Counted from the stretch's first letter, positions 14,662 to 24,412 are shown. The stretch: DNA of 64,000 nucleotides from Helicobacteraceae bacterium (GCA_947498025.1 CANMJR010000003.1:54753-118752); one strand, 5' to 3'. Numbers and translations are program-made. Notes: generated from the letters alone by a model not told the origin.

Positions 14662-17485
14662 CGAACAGCTCCTTTGCCTCACTAAATTTATATTTATTCA
14701 CCAATTTTTTTACCTTCTCAAACAATTGTTTATCCTTCTCTTCTAAATCATAGCTATCAATCTCTTCAATAATAGGCTCGCACAGATTAGGTCTTCTTCT
14801 CATAATTGCAGATTGCAAATCTTTAAATAAACTCTCTCTCTTTTCACTGCTTATCAACTCTTTTTTTATTTTGCCACTCATTTGTAAGGGCATTTCAAGT
14901 TGGCTCCCATGTTTTTTAGGAAGTTCATCGGCTTTTACCAACTCTATCTCAAATATAAACTTACTTCCTTCACCTACTGTACTCTCAATCCAGATTCTTC
15001 CGTTCATAAGAAGAACAAGCTCTTTACTTATCGCCAAACCTAAACCGGTTCCACCATACTTTCTTGTCGTACTTGCATCACCCTGTGTAAATGACGAAAA
15101 TAACTTATCGATTTGCTCCTTACTTATCCCTATTCCCGTATCAGAGACAGAAAATCTAAATTTTTCATCTGAAATTTGCTCAACTTTTAACTCTACTTTT
15201 CCACTCTTTGTAAATTTGACGGCATTGGACGCTAGGTTCATTAGAATCTGACTTATTCTTAAACTATCTCCATAGAGATACATGTTCTCGCTCTTGTCAT
15301 ATATCACCCTAAACTCTAACCCCTTTTCATCCGCTTTTATATTTATAATGTTGCTGATATTATCCAAGAGTTCTATTAAGCTAAAATTTACTTTGCTAAG
15401 CTCTAACTTACTAGCTTCCATTTTTGAAAAATCCAAAACATCATTGAGAAGTGCCAATAAATTATTAGATGCGGTCTCTATTTTTTGTATGTAATTCATC
15501 TGAATTTCATTTAAGTTTGTTTGCTTCACAAGATAACTCATCCCGACTATTGCATTCATCGGCGTTCGTATCTCATGCGACATATTTGCCAAAAAATTTG
15601 ATTTCACCTGTGTAGCAGCTTCTGCCGTATTTTTTGCCTCTTCCAACTCTCTGTTTATTTGAGAGAGTCTTCTATTCCAGTAGATTACAAAGGATAAAAG
15701 CAAAAGCGCAAAGAGTGTAACTTCCCACACCAGAGTATAATCAATGCCTTTCTCATACTTAACGGCTATCCACCTATTTAAAACTGTCTGTTTTTGAGCT
15801 TCACTTATAGAATCAACAGCCTTTTGTAAAATCTCTAAAAGTATTTTGTCATCATTTCTGACTCCGACTCCAAGCTCCCAAAACTCATCAAATTTGCCGG
15901 CAATTTTTAGCTCTCCCGTAAACTCTTTTTGAAACAGATACCCAATTTCGGCAAGGGTCCCGACAAAGCCGAAAATCTCTCCGTTTTTTACCTTTTGCAG
16001 ACCATCTTCCGTATTCTCTACATCCACAATATTTAAGCTTAAATACTTTTTCCGCAAAATTTCATTCGAGGAGTACCCCTTTGGAATTCCTATCTTCTCA
16101 TCCCCTAAACTTTTAAAGTCCACTATAAATGGAGCATCAAGTCTTGTAGCTATGACAAGAGGACCTTTTATATAGGGCGTAGTAAAGTTCATATATTTTT
16201 TTCTCTCGGGTGTTTCCATGGCTAAAGAAAAAATGTCGCACTTCCTTGTCTTTGCAAACTCTATGGATTGCAGCCATGATTTTGTTTTGATGGCTTCTAT
16301 CGGAATCTTTAAGTTCTCTTGAAAAATTTTGAAGTATTCAGCAGTCAGTCCCACATGCCGACCATCTTCAAAGCTCTCATAAGGCATCCAATCAGGGTCA
16401 ATACACATGGTTATTTTCTTTTTTTCTTTTAAATAATTCTCTTCTTCCTTAGTTAAAATTAGCCTATTTAAACTATCTTCACTCTCGGAGATGTTTGATG
16501 CTGATGTATTCTCATCTTTTGCCTTTGAGCCAATTTGAGGTTTTTTGTTCAGCACGGAATCCAAAAAATATTCATCTAAATCAACCATCTTGAAATCCGG
16601 TCTCATAAGTCCCAGTTTTACATACATGTCACTGTTGAGTTTTACTAGTTCCGGACTGATAGAACCTATCTTATAAATATGCGTTCTAAATATTTTTTCG
16701 GTTTGCTTTGCTTCAAAAAGCAGAGCATCTTTAGATTTTCTTTTTGAATATTTTTTATAGATTAAATCAACAATTTCATTTTTATTTGCAAAAGCATACT
16801 CCCACCCTTTGTTGGTAGCACTTATAAAATTTTGCACCATTTTGGGATTTTCATTTACTGTTTTTTCACTGCTAAAGAGTTCAACATCATAGGAATAGAT
16901 GCCAAAGTTTGCCGGATTTAGAATATTGTGTTTTATCCCCAATTTGTTTATCTCATAGGGTTGATTTGTTATAAAGATACTTATAGCGTCCACCTCGCCA
17001 CTTATAAATTTCTCCATTGTAAAGTCATGATTTAGGAGTGTGTAATCACTTTTTTTTACACCTGCATCTTGTAACATTACCCCCAAACCGGTGTGTTCCA
17101 TCTCCCACGGCACAGCCATGACTACTTTGCCTCTCAGGTCGCTTGGAGTTTTTATATTTGGCTTTGTTAGGAGTGCCAGAGCATTTTGCTTAAAATAGGA
17201 GGCGAGTAAAACTATAGGTTTATTTTGCAACTTCTCCAGAATAAGAGAGGAGGAGGAGATGCCAAAAGTCGATTTTCCTTCTAGGATATCATTTGTTATC
17301 TGGATGCCGTCACCGAACTCTTTTATCTCTAATTCAACTCCTATATCTTTATAGTAACCCTTCTCAACGGCAGCATAGAACCCCGCAAATTCAAATTGAT
17401 GTTTCCACTCCAACTGAAGAGTTACTTTATCAAGTGCGGCAAACAAAAATACCGGAATAAGCAAAATCAGTACTATTTTTTTCAT
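14651..17485 (-). CDS. Sensor histidine kinase with two periplasmic-binding-protein domains
   Basis: A 944-residue sensor. It begins with a signal peptide (to about residue 17) and an NMT1/THI5-like binding domain (TLQLEWKHQFEFAGFYAA, typical of pyrimidine-precursor binders, to about 250). A second, SBP_bac_3-type domain follows (KKKITMCIDPDWMPYE, about 350-570), then one membrane helix (about 585-605), a HisKA domain with H637 in SHEIRTPMN and an HATPase (GGTGLGLAIS). A short C-terminal extension of about 100 residues is unassigned. It should sense a small molecule in the periplasm and signal to the two genes downstream. The ligand cannot be read from the sequence. Confidence 0.83.
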   Translation of the reverse strand: MKKIVLILLIPVFLFAALDKVTLQLEWKHQFEFAGFYAAVEKGYYKDIGVELEIKEFGDGIQITNDILEGKSTFGISSSSLILEKLQNKPIVLLASYFKQNALALLTKPNIKTPSDLRGKVVMAVPWEMEHTGLGVMLQDAGVKKSDYTLLNHDFTMEKFISGEVDAISIFITNQPYEINKLGIKHNILNPANFGIYSYDVELFSSEKTVNENPKMVQNFISATNKGWEYAFANKNEIVDLIYKKYSKRKSKDALLFEAKQTEKIFRTHIYKIGSISPELVKLNSDMYVKLGLMRPDFKMVDLDEYFLDSVLNKKPQIGSKAKDENTSASNISESEDSLNRLILTKEEENYLKEKKKITMCIDPDWMPYESFEDGRHVGLTAEYFKIFQENLKIPIEAIKTKSWLQSIEFAKTRKCDIFSLAMETPERKKYMNFTTPYIKGPLVIATRLDAPFIVDFKSLGDEKIGIPKGYSSNEILRKKYLSLNIVDVENTEDGLQKVKNGEIFGFVGTLAEIGYLFQKEFTGELKIAGKFDEFWELGVGVRNDDKILLEILQKAVDSISEAQKQTVLNRWIAVKYEKGIDYTLVWEVTLFALLLLSFVIYWNRRLSQINRELEEAKNTAEAATQVKSNFLANMSHEIRTPMNAIVGMSYLVKQTNLNEIQMNYIQKIETASNNLLALLNDVLDFSKMEASKLELSKVNFSLIELLDNISNIINIKADEKGLEFRVIYDKSENMYLYGDSLRISQILMNLASNAVKFTKSGKVELKVEQISDEKFRFSVSDTGIGISKEQIDKLFSSFTQGDASTTRKYGGTGLGLAISKELVLLMNGRIWIESTVGEGSKFIFEIELVKADELPKKHGSQLEMPLQMSGKIKKELISSEKRESLFKDLQSAIMRRRPNLCEPIIEEIDSYDLEEKDKQLFEKVKKLVNKYKFSEAKELFDAK

Positions 17486-17558
17486 CTCATTTAGCCCTTA
17501 TAGCAATACATAATTCTAACACATATAAGTCTCAAAAAAGTCTTCTATTATTGCTATA

Positions 17559-17691
17559 CATTAAAACGAACAAAACAAGAGAATCGCTCGCGAAGCGATG
17601 TTTCTTTAGAAGTCCGTTCTAATGGCAGGGACAATTTGTCCCTAGCAACCCCCTTAAAGCTTCATAAAGCTTGCTTTATAAGATTTTAAAT
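17559..17691 (+). repeat. Dispersed hairpin repeat, copy 3 (diverged)
   Basis: This copy keeps GGCAGGGACAATTTGTCCCTA and CAACCCCCTTAAAGCTTCATAA, but the first hairpin is interrupted by about 40 bases that contain their own stem (ATCGCT..AGCGAT). It overlaps the bioA stop codon at its far end. Confidence 0.7.
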
Positions 17692-18981
17692 ACATTTTAT
17701 AGCATTCATCGCTACACTCATCATCATGTCTATCTCTTCTTTTGTAATAATATAAGGCGGCATAAAGTAAATAACACTCCCGAGCGGTCTTAACAAAACC
17801 CCATTTTTAAGTGCATGTTGGTAAATTTTCAGTCCAATTCTAAGTTCCGGTGCATAGCCCTTTAACTCAATCGCACAAATCATCCCTGTTTGTCTAATCT
17901 CTTTGACATTTTCAAGAGTTAAAAACTCCTGCAGTTTTTCACCCATATATTTGACTGTGGCTCTGTTTTTTTCTATAACATCGTCATTCTCAAATATATC
18001 GAGTGTTGCATTTGCAGCCGCGCATGCCAAGGCATTTCCCGTATAACTGTGAGAGTGCAAAAATGCTTTCTGCTCGTTGTAATCACAATAAAATTTTGCA
18101 TATATTTCGTTGGTTGTCAAAACAACGGAAAGTGGCAGGTAACCTCCCGTTAAACCTTTGGAGAGAACTAAAAAATCCGGTGTAATATCTGCATGGTTAC
18201 AGGCAAAAAACTCACCTGTTCTCCCAAACCCGACCATAACCTCGTCAGCTATGAGATGGATATCGTATTTATTACAGATGGCGCGGACAAGTTTTAAAAA
18301 TTCTGCGTGGTACATGTGCATAGATCCCGCACCCTGCACCAATGGTTCCAAGATAATCGCGCTGATTTCACCTGCTCTTCTTTGGCACAGCTCCTCAAAT
18401 TCATATGCCGCTGTTCGTGCCGCTTCTATGCTCATATTTTTTGGAACCGGCGTTTGAATAGAACGGATTAGAAGCGGTTCGTATGTTTTTTTATAAAGGG
18501 CAACATCTCCAACGCTCAAAGCGCCCAAGGTCTCACCATGGTATGAGTTTGTAAGGGAGACAAAAAGGGTTCTGTTTTTACCGCTGTTTTTATGCGCATG
18601 GTAACTCATCTTCAGGGCAACTTCAACAGCGCTAGAACCATTGTCAGCATAAAAACATTTCTCCAGCCCTTTTGGAGAGAGTTGCACGAGCCGCTCCGAA
18701 AGTCTTACGACCGGTTCATGCGTAAATCCTGCCAAAATAACATGCTCTATCGAATCCAACTGCTCTTTTATCTTCTCATTTATATAACTATTTGTATGTC
18801 CAAATAGATTCACCCACCAACTGCTGATTGCGTCTATATAGCGGTTACCGTCAAAATCTTCAAGATAAACACCATGTGCTTTTTTTATAGGAATAAGAGG
18901 CAGCGTTTCATGCTCTTTCATCTGGGTACATGGATGCCATAAAACACCCAAATCTCTGCTTTTTAACTCTCTATTGTTCAT
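17686..18981 (-). CDS. bioA: Adenosylmethionine-8-amino-7-oxononanoate aminotransferase
   Basis: A 431-residue class III PLP aminotransferase that converts 7-keto-8-aminopelargonate to 7,8-diaminopelargonate with SAM as amino donor, in biotin synthesis. Family marks include WHPCTQMKEHE, DAISSWWVN, the Asp of LIADEVMVGFGRTG and the PLP lysine of LSKGLTGGYLP. Length is normal. It stands alone, divergent from the chaperone gene at 19124, with no other bio genes here. Confidence 0.93.
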   Translation of the reverse strand: MNNRELKSRDLGVLWHPCTQMKEHETLPLIPIKKAHGVYLEDFDGNRYIDAISSWWVNLFGHTNSYINEKIKEQLDSIEHVILAGFTHEPVVRLSERLVQLSPKGLEKCFYADNGSSAVEVALKMSYHAHKNSGKNRTLFVSLTNSYHGETLGALSVGDVALYKKTYEPLLIRSIQTPVPKNMSIEAARTAAYEFEELCQRRAGEISAIILEPLVQGAGSMHMYHAEFLKLVRAICNKYDIHLIADEVMVGFGRTGEFFACNHADITPDFLVLSKGLTGGYLPLSVVLTTNEIYAKFYCDYNEQKAFLHSHSYTGNALACAAANATLDIFENDDVIEKNRATVKYMGEKLQEFLTLENVKEIRQTGMICAIELKGYAPELRIGLKIYQHALKNGVLLRPLGSVIYFMPPYIITKEEIDMMMSVAMNAIKCI

Positions 18982-19123
18982 TGGATTTTGCCTAAATCTT
19001 TATATTCCCATAATCATATCAACAAAGTACAAAAATCACCGTTAAACTTTATCTAGGTTTATCAAGGTTTAATAAGAATTTACCTAAAATTGCAAAAAAT
19101 ATCACACTCAAGGCTACTAATCA

Positions 19124-20590
19124 ATGATTACATGGATGCAGAGACATAAAAAATATCTCATAATTACTATTTGGGTTTCAACTATCGCTTTTGTTGGAGC
19201 CGGTTTTGTTGGCTGGGGTCAATACAGCTATGGAGACAAAGCAGGTGCAGTTGCGAAAGTTGGAACTATTGAGATAACGATGGGGGAGCTTCAAAAAACA
19301 TATTCCCGTCTTTACAGCCAATACAGCCAAATGTTTCAGGGCAATTTTGATGAAGAAAAAGCAAAAAGCTTTGGACTTAAAAAGCAAGCTTTGCAGCAGT
19401 TGAGTGATCAAGCTCTTATTTTAAATCTTGCGGCTAGCTACGATTTGCAAATTAGTGATTCAGAACTCTTTGATGAGCTAAAAACACAGGAATATTTCTT
19501 TAAAAACGGTCTGTTTGACAAGGAGACTTACAAAGACGTTCTATCAAAGAACAACCTAAAGATGCAAGAATATGAAACTGATGTTAAAAAACAGTTATTA
19601 ATTCAAAAAACTTTAAAATTGCTTCCGGTTCAAACAAGTGAAAATGAGCTATCTCTATTAAAGACAGTTACAAATATTGCAGATAAAGTAAACTATAAAG
19701 TTTTATCGGATGAAGCAATTAAAATCGACATAACAGATGCCGCATTAAAACCTTATTGGGAAAAGGCACAACAAAATTTTATGAGTGAAGTTACTTATGA
19801 TGTTAAATTTATCAAGCAAAACAAAGTTTCACAGAAATATGATGAAGCAAAAATAAATGAGTATTACGAGCAGAACAAAGCGAATCTGAAAGACAAAGAT
19901 GGAAAACTATTAGCTTTAGAAGATGCTAAAGAAGCTGTTATTGCGGGACTTGATGATAAAACTACAAAAGACTTAGCACTAAAAACATATATAACATATA
20001 AAAAAGGAAAGATTGAAGAGGGGATGAGTGTTCAAACATCAACTATTTCAGATTCAAATAACCCTTACGACACTGAAACATTAGAAAAAATAAAAAAACT
20101 CTCTCTTACATCTCCATTTCTAAAACCTGTTTTAGTCAATGGAGACTATTTTATATTTGAACTCGCAAAAATAAACCCTTCAAAAGTAAAATCTTATGAA
20201 GAGGCTAAAGAGGCGGTTTTATCACTCTATACTGCAGAACAAAAAAAGAACCAGCTACTTAACACTGCAAAAGCTACAATGGACACATTCAGCGGAACTA
20301 TTACAGATTTTATTACAAGCAGTGATGCAGCTAAATTAAGTAACATTGAAGCTATTGAAGCAAATGAATTTTTAACACACCTTTTTAATCAACAAAACAA
20401 AAAAGGATATATAGTTCTAAAAAGCGGAAAAATTGTTTTATTCAATATTTTGGAACAAAAGATGCTTAATAATGAAAATATTAATCAAAGTGACACTATT
20501 GCAAGATTAAAGAGCGCTATGTTTAACGATGGTTTAATCAATAGCCTAAAAAATAGCTACCATACAGAGATATTTGTCCAAGGATTTTAA
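19124..20590 (+). CDS. SurA/PpiD-type periplasmic chaperone, membrane anchored
   Basis: A 488-residue protein with one N-terminal membrane helix (about residues 11-31) and a periplasmic body. Residues about 40-170 match the SurA_N fold (VGTIEITMGELQKTYSRL...LSDQALILNLAASYDLQISD), followed by a region like the PpiC_2 domain and a second SurA-like part. Architecture matches PpiD, which helps newly exported outer-membrane proteins fold; whether the parvulin active site is kept cannot be judged by eye. It sits directly before ftsA (1 bp gap with the chosen ftsA start), a linkage that gives co-expression with cell division. Confidence 0.78.
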   Translation: MITWMQRHKKYLIITIWVSTIAFVGAGFVGWGQYSYGDKAGAVAKVGTIEITMGELQKTYSRLYSQYSQMFQGNFDEEKAKSFGLKKQALQQLSDQALILNLAASYDLQISDSELFDELKTQEYFFKNGLFDKETYKDVLSKNNLKMQEYETDVKKQLLIQKTLKLLPVQTSENELSLLKTVTNIADKVNYKVLSDEAIKIDITDAALKPYWEKAQQNFMSEVTYDVKFIKQNKVSQKYDEAKINEYYEQNKANLKDKDGKLLALEDAKEAVIAGLDDKTTKDLALKTYITYKKGKIEEGMSVQTSTISDSNNPYDTETLEKIKKLSLTSPFLKPVLVNGDYFIFELAKINPSKVKSYEEAKEAVLSLYTAEQKKNQLLNTAKATMDTFSGTITDFITSSDAAKLSNIEAIEANEFLTHLFNQQNKKGYIVLKSGKIVLFNILEQKMLNNENINQSDTIARLKSAMFNDGLINSLKNSYHTEIFVQGF

Positions 20591-20591
20591 G

Positions 20592-21950
20592 TTGAGTAGA
20601 ACTGTTTTAGCCATTGATATTGGCTCAACAAAGATATGTGCCATTATTGCTCAAATTAATATTGATAACTCCATTCAAATCATTGGTGCCGGTGTAACAA
20701 AATCACAGGGGCTAAGACGAGGGAGCATAACCAATATTGAGTTGGCTTCAAAATCGATTAAATCCGCAGTCTCTGATGCAAAAAGAGTTGCCGGAAGCGA
20801 TATTAGAAGTGCTATTGTCTCTATTTCCGGTGCTTATACAAAAAGTTTAAATTCAAATGGAATTGTGAATATTCCCAATAAAGAGATAAGCTTTAAAGAG
20901 ATTGAAAGAGTAATGCACACCTCTTTGTATAATGCGAATATCCCAAATGAGTATGAGATACTCCATGCTCTTCCATTCAACTTCAAGGTAGATGACCAAG
21001 ATTTTATTGAAGACCCTCTTGGCATGAATGCTTCTAGACTTGAGGTTGAAACGCATATTATCACAACTCAAAAATCGAATCTAAACAATCTCAAAAAAGC
21101 TGTTCGCGGTGCCGGTATAGAGGTTGAAAATGTTGTACTTACGGGATATGCCACCTCTATCGCCACATTAAATAGTGATGAAAAAGAGCTGGGTGCTGCC
21201 GTAATTGACATGGGCGGAAATACCTGTAATATTATAATTCGTGCCGGCAATTCTATAAAATACAACGACTTTTTAGGTGTTGGTTCAAGTCATATAACAA
21301 GTGACTTATCTATGGCACTTCACACTCCGCTCAATATTGCCGATTCCGTGAAACTTAACTATGGCTCTCTTTTAACGCCAACAAATGATTTGATTGAACT
21401 TCCTATAATAGGTGATGAAAGCACTACGCATGAAGTCTCTTTAGAAGTTGTTCATAATGTAGTTTTTGCCAGAGTTGAAGAGACATTGATGATTTTAGCT
21501 CAGTTTATAGAAAATAGCGGCTTAAGGGATCAGATAGGAGCAGGAATTATACTCACCGGCGGCTTTTCAAAAATGGAAGGTATCAGAGACTTAGCAGTAG
21601 CCACTTTCGGCTCAATCCCTGTTCGCATAGCTCGTCCGATTCAAGTATATGGTCTCTTTGAACACCTACGCGAGCCGGAATATTCAGCTGCGGTCGGGCT
21701 TATCATGTATAGTACATTTTCATATACACCCTACGAAATAGATGTAAACAAAAAAGTGCGTCATGCAAATGAAACTCCTGTCGCACATGTAAATGTTGAC
21801 TTTACATCCGAACCTGATGAAATACCGGTAGCACCATCACAGATTGAAGAGAACATTAGCACAATGGTTACTCTTCCAAAAAAAGGGAAAAAGAGTGATG
21901 AAGCTGGAGCATTTAGCAAATTTTGGAACTGGGCAACCCAGTTATTTTAA
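20592..21950 (+). CDS. ftsA: Cell division protein FtsA
   Basis: An actin-like ATPase that tethers FtsZ to the membrane; 452 residues. Phosphate loops LAIDIGSTKICA and AAVIDMGGNTCN are present, with adenosine contact GIILTGGFSKMEGI. The C-terminal amphipathic helix FSKFWNWATQLF is the membrane-targeting sequence. I start at TTG 20592, just after the previous stop, because AAGGA lies 7 bases upstream; an in-frame TTG at 20574 would overlap the chaperone gene by 17 nt. ftsZ follows after 11 bp. Confidence 0.93.
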   Translation: MSRTVLAIDIGSTKICAIIAQINIDNSIQIIGAGVTKSQGLRRGSITNIELASKSIKSAVSDAKRVAGSDIRSAIVSISGAYTKSLNSNGIVNIPNKEISFKEIERVMHTSLYNANIPNEYEILHALPFNFKVDDQDFIEDPLGMNASRLEVETHIITTQKSNLNNLKKAVRGAGIEVENVVLTGYATSIATLNSDEKELGAAVIDMGGNTCNIIIRAGNSIKYNDFLGVGSSHITSDLSMALHTPLNIADSVKLNYGSLLTPTNDLIELPIIGDESTTHEVSLEVVHNVVFARVEETLMILAQFIENSGLRDQIGAGIILTGGFSKMEGIRDLAVATFGSIPVRIARPIQVYGLFEHLREPEYSAAVGLIMYSTFSYTPYEIDVNKKVRHANETPVAHVNVDFTSEPDEIPVAPSQIEENISTMVTLPKKGKKSDEAGAFSKFWNWATQLF

Positions 21951-21961
21951 GGAGGAAAAGT

Positions 21962-23074
21962 ATGGAACCATTTTTAATTGAAGAAACAAAAAGCGTAAGC
22001 GGAGCAAGAATAATTGCTGTCGGTGTCGGTGGTGGCGGTGGAAATATGATAGGTCACATGATAAAAGAGGGTGTTACGGGTATTGAGATGATACTTATTA
22101 ATACGGATGCTCAAGTTTTATCAGAAACAATGGCAGCGTCAAAAATTCAAATCGGTACGAAGCTTACAAAAGGTCTTGGTGCCGGTATGAAGCCGACTAT
22201 CGGTAAAGATTCTGCGCTAGAGAGTTATGAAGAGATTAAAAATGCGCTTAATGGTGCCGACATAGTATTTATCTCTGCCGGTCTTGGTGGCGGTACCGGA
22301 ACCGGTGCTGCCCCTGTTATTGCTCAGATTGCAAAAGAGGTTGGTGCTTTGACTATCTCTATAGTTACTAAACCTTTTGCATTTGAGGGGAGAAAAAGAC
22401 TTAAACTTGCAGAAGAAGGTCTTCAAGAACTTAAAAAAGAGAGCGACTCTATCGTTGTTATCCCTAATGACAAACTTTTATCAATCATTGATAAAAAACT
22501 TGGACTTAAAGAAAGTTTTAAAATAGTAGATAGCGTTTTAGCTCAAGCCGTAAGCGGAACTTCAGGTGTAATTCTCTCAAGCGGAGAAAATGATATCAAT
22601 CTTGACTTTGCCGATTTGCAAACTGTTATGAGCCATAAAGGTATGGCACTTATGGGCGTTGGTGAATTTGAGGGTGAAAATGCTGCTTATGAAGCAATTA
22701 AAGCGGCTATAGAGTCTCCTCTTCTTGATAACATGTCGATTAATGGTGCAATGGGTGTTTTAGTACACTTCAAAATGCATCCTAATTTTCCACTTATGGA
22801 AATATCTGATGCTATGAATGTTGTTCATGAGAGCGCACATGAAGATGCTGAAGTAATCTTTGGTACTTCAACAGATGAAACTATTCCAGAAAATTATATT
22901 AAAATAACTATCGTAGCTACGGGTTTTGAAAAAGATATTACAAATAATAAAGATTTTGTAAGCGAAATTCCGGCTATCCAGAAGATAAAAATTCGTCCAA
23001 GACTTGTTGTGGGTGGAGATTTTGATGCTGATTATTTAGATATTCCAGCCTATATGAGACAGCAACAAGATTAA
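21962..23074 (+). CDS. ftsZ: Cell division GTPase FtsZ
   Basis: A tubulin-like GTPase forming the division ring; 370 residues. It carries AVGVGGGGGNMI, the tumbler GGGTGTGAAPVIA, the T7 synergy loop NLDFADLQTVM and the conserved C-terminal peptide LDIPAYMRQQ that binds FtsA. The ATG at 21962 has a strong AAGGAGG 6 bases upstream, so the longer in-frame opening from 21923 is rejected. Confidence 0.95.
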   Translation: MEPFLIEETKSVSGARIIAVGVGGGGGNMIGHMIKEGVTGIEMILINTDAQVLSETMAASKIQIGTKLTKGLGAGMKPTIGKDSALESYEEIKNALNGADIVFISAGLGGGTGTGAAPVIAQIAKEVGALTISIVTKPFAFEGRKRLKLAEEGLQELKKESDSIVVIPNDKLLSIIDKKLGLKESFKIVDSVLAQAVSGTSGVILSSGENDINLDFADLQTVMSHKGMALMGVGEFEGENAAYEAIKAAIESPLLDNMSINGAMGVLVHFKMHPNFPLMEISDAMNVVHESAHEDAEVIFGTSTDETIPENYIKITIVATGFEKDITNNKDFVSEIPAIQKIKIRPRLVVGGDFDADYLDIPAYMRQQQD

Positions 23075-23186
23075 TAAAATCTCTTTACGCTCCTCTGCGA
23101 AATTGTGAAGTCCAAATCTCCTCTTGGGCTTCGCGCAACTCCAACTTTTATAAAATCAAACATCCTTTGAAAGCTACCTAATTTTA

Positions 23187-23228
23187 TTGATTTGTATCAA
23201 ATCTTTGCTCTTTAGAGTTTTGTATAAT
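23187..23228 (+). promoter_or_regulatory. FNR-type box and -10 of the regulator operon
   Basis: TTGAT-TTGT-ATCAA at 23187-23200 is a perfect FNR-consensus box. The -10 hexamer TATAAT begins at 23223, 36 bases from the box start, which places the box centre near -41.5 (class II activation). It precedes the three-gene unit 23301-25381, which encodes a matching regulator. Confidence 0.8.
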
Positions 23229-23298
23229 CTAACTTAATTAATACAAAGAGAGGTTTACTTTTTGTACAATGCAACTCAATTAATACAAAAAGAGATTT
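23218..23298 (+). repeat. Tandem 42-bp promoter duplication
   Basis: Two imperfect copies offset by 42 bp, each with TTTGTA(T/C)AAT, then (A)TTAATACAAA and GAG(A/G)NTTT. The first copy carries the TATAAT -10 and the second abuts the ATG at 23301. The duplication places a second potential promoter or leader copy before the gene. Confidence 0.65.
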
Positions 23299-23300
23299 TC

Positions 23301-23744
23301 ATGAAAAACTTATTTTTATTGTTTAATATATTAATAGCTTTTACTTCTTTTACATACGCTGGAGAGGTAGCAAAAACCGGTGATTTTCCTAAAGGGGAGA
23401 TGCAATCTCAAAGCAAAGAGATAGTTAAACAAGTAGTATCCGAAATTTCAAAAACTTTACCTCAAACAATAGATAAATATACAAAGTTTGTAAATATACA
23501 GGGCAAAGAATCAACATTGCTTTACACTTTTGAAATAAATACAGGTGCTAAAAGTGATGAAACAGTAAGAGATGAAGATAAATCAAGAATGCAAAAAGCA
23601 GTTATTACAGGCATCTGCCAATCTTCAAGCAAATTCTTAGAAGCCGGAATCAATACCTCTTACATTTACATAAGTACAAAAACAAAAGAACCTCTATTTC
23701 AATTTGATGTCACACAAAAAGATTGTATCAAACTAATTAGCTAG
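23301..23744 (+). CDS. Hypothetical secreted protein
   Basis: I do not recognise this 147-residue protein. It has a Sec signal peptide (MKNLFLLFNILIAFTSFTYA) and a small mature domain with two cysteines (GICQSS near the middle, QKDCIK at the end), so a disulfide is possible. ATG 23301 is chosen over an upstream TTG because it begins exactly at the signal peptide and follows AAAAAGAG. It is the first gene of an FNR-box operon with a CRP/FNR-family regulator and a membrane sensor, so a role in denitrification or respiration control is plausible but unproven. Confidence 0.65.
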   Translation: MKNLFLLFNILIAFTSFTYAGEVAKTGDFPKGEMQSQSKEIVKQVVSEISKTLPQTIDKYTKFVNIQGKESTLLYTFEINTGAKSDETVRDEDKSRMQKAVITGICQSSSKFLEAGINTSYIYISTKTKEPLFQFDVTQKDCIKLIS

Positions 23745-23752
23745 GTACTATT

Positions 23753-24412
23753 TTGTCCATTAAAAATACAATAAAGTCTTTAGATTTTTTTGCTAGTTTA
23801 AATGTACAAGAGATTGATATATTAGCCAGTATATCCTCTACAAATTCATACAATAAGAATTATATTTTGCATTATGAAAAAAAAGCATCTAACCAACTTC
23901 TTTTTTTGATTGAAGGCTTAGCAAAATCATATAAAATTGATAAACATAATAATGAAATATTTTTATATTATATTTATAAAAATAATCTTTTATCTGAAAT
24001 ATCAAATATTAAAAGTAATATTCTCTTCTCCTTTTCAAATATAGAGTTGGTAGAAGAGTCAAAAATTTTAAGTATCAACTATGCACAATTTCAAGAAAAA
24101 TTTTTAAATAAAAACCTTCTCAATGCTGCCTTTACAGATGCGATAATTTTAAGATCTCAACAACTGCAATCATTGGTAAATAGAGAATTTATATTTGATT
24201 CGGTAGCCAAGGTCGCTATGATGATACATTCAGACTTAAAGATGTTCAATAAATTAAAAAGACATGATATCTCACTGATACTTCATATTCAGCCTGAAAC
24301 GCTTTCGCGAGTTCTAAATAGGTTAAAACGAAATAAAGTTATCGATATAATACATGGAAAAATTTTTGTATTAGATTATATTGAATTAAAGGCAATTTAT
24401 GAGGACAATTGA
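23753..24412 (+). CDS. CRP/FNR-family regulator without cysteines, Dnr/NNR-like
   Basis: A 219-residue regulator with a cyclic-nucleotide-fold sensor domain (residues about 8-125), a dimer helix and a C-terminal winged helix. The recognition helix reads PETLSRVLNRLK; E182, S185 and R186 match the E-x-x-S-R of FNR that reads TTGAT half-sites. It contains no cysteine at all, so it cannot hold an FNR iron-sulfur cluster, which points to a haem/NO-sensing Dnr/NNR type. It begins at a TTG 8 bp after the previous gene. An FNR box with correct spacing precedes its operon, so it may regulate itself as well as nosZ, nosB and nirDL. Confidence 0.78.
   Translation: MSIKNTIKSLDFFASLNVQEIDILASISSTNSYNKNYILHYEKKASNQLLFLIEGLAKSYKIDKHNNEIFLYYIYKNNLLSEISNIKSNILFSFSNIELVEESKILSINYAQFQEKFLNKNLLNAAFTDAIILRSQQLQSLVNREFIFDSVAKVAMMIHSDLKMFNKLKRHDISLILHIQPETLSRVLNRLKRNKVIDIIHGKIFVLDYIELKAIYEDN

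Noticed and set aside
23104..23140. Terminator after ftsZ
   Set aside because: A GAAGTCC..GGGCTTC stem exists, but it needs a G-U pair, has a 12-base loop and no T run; too weak to annotate.
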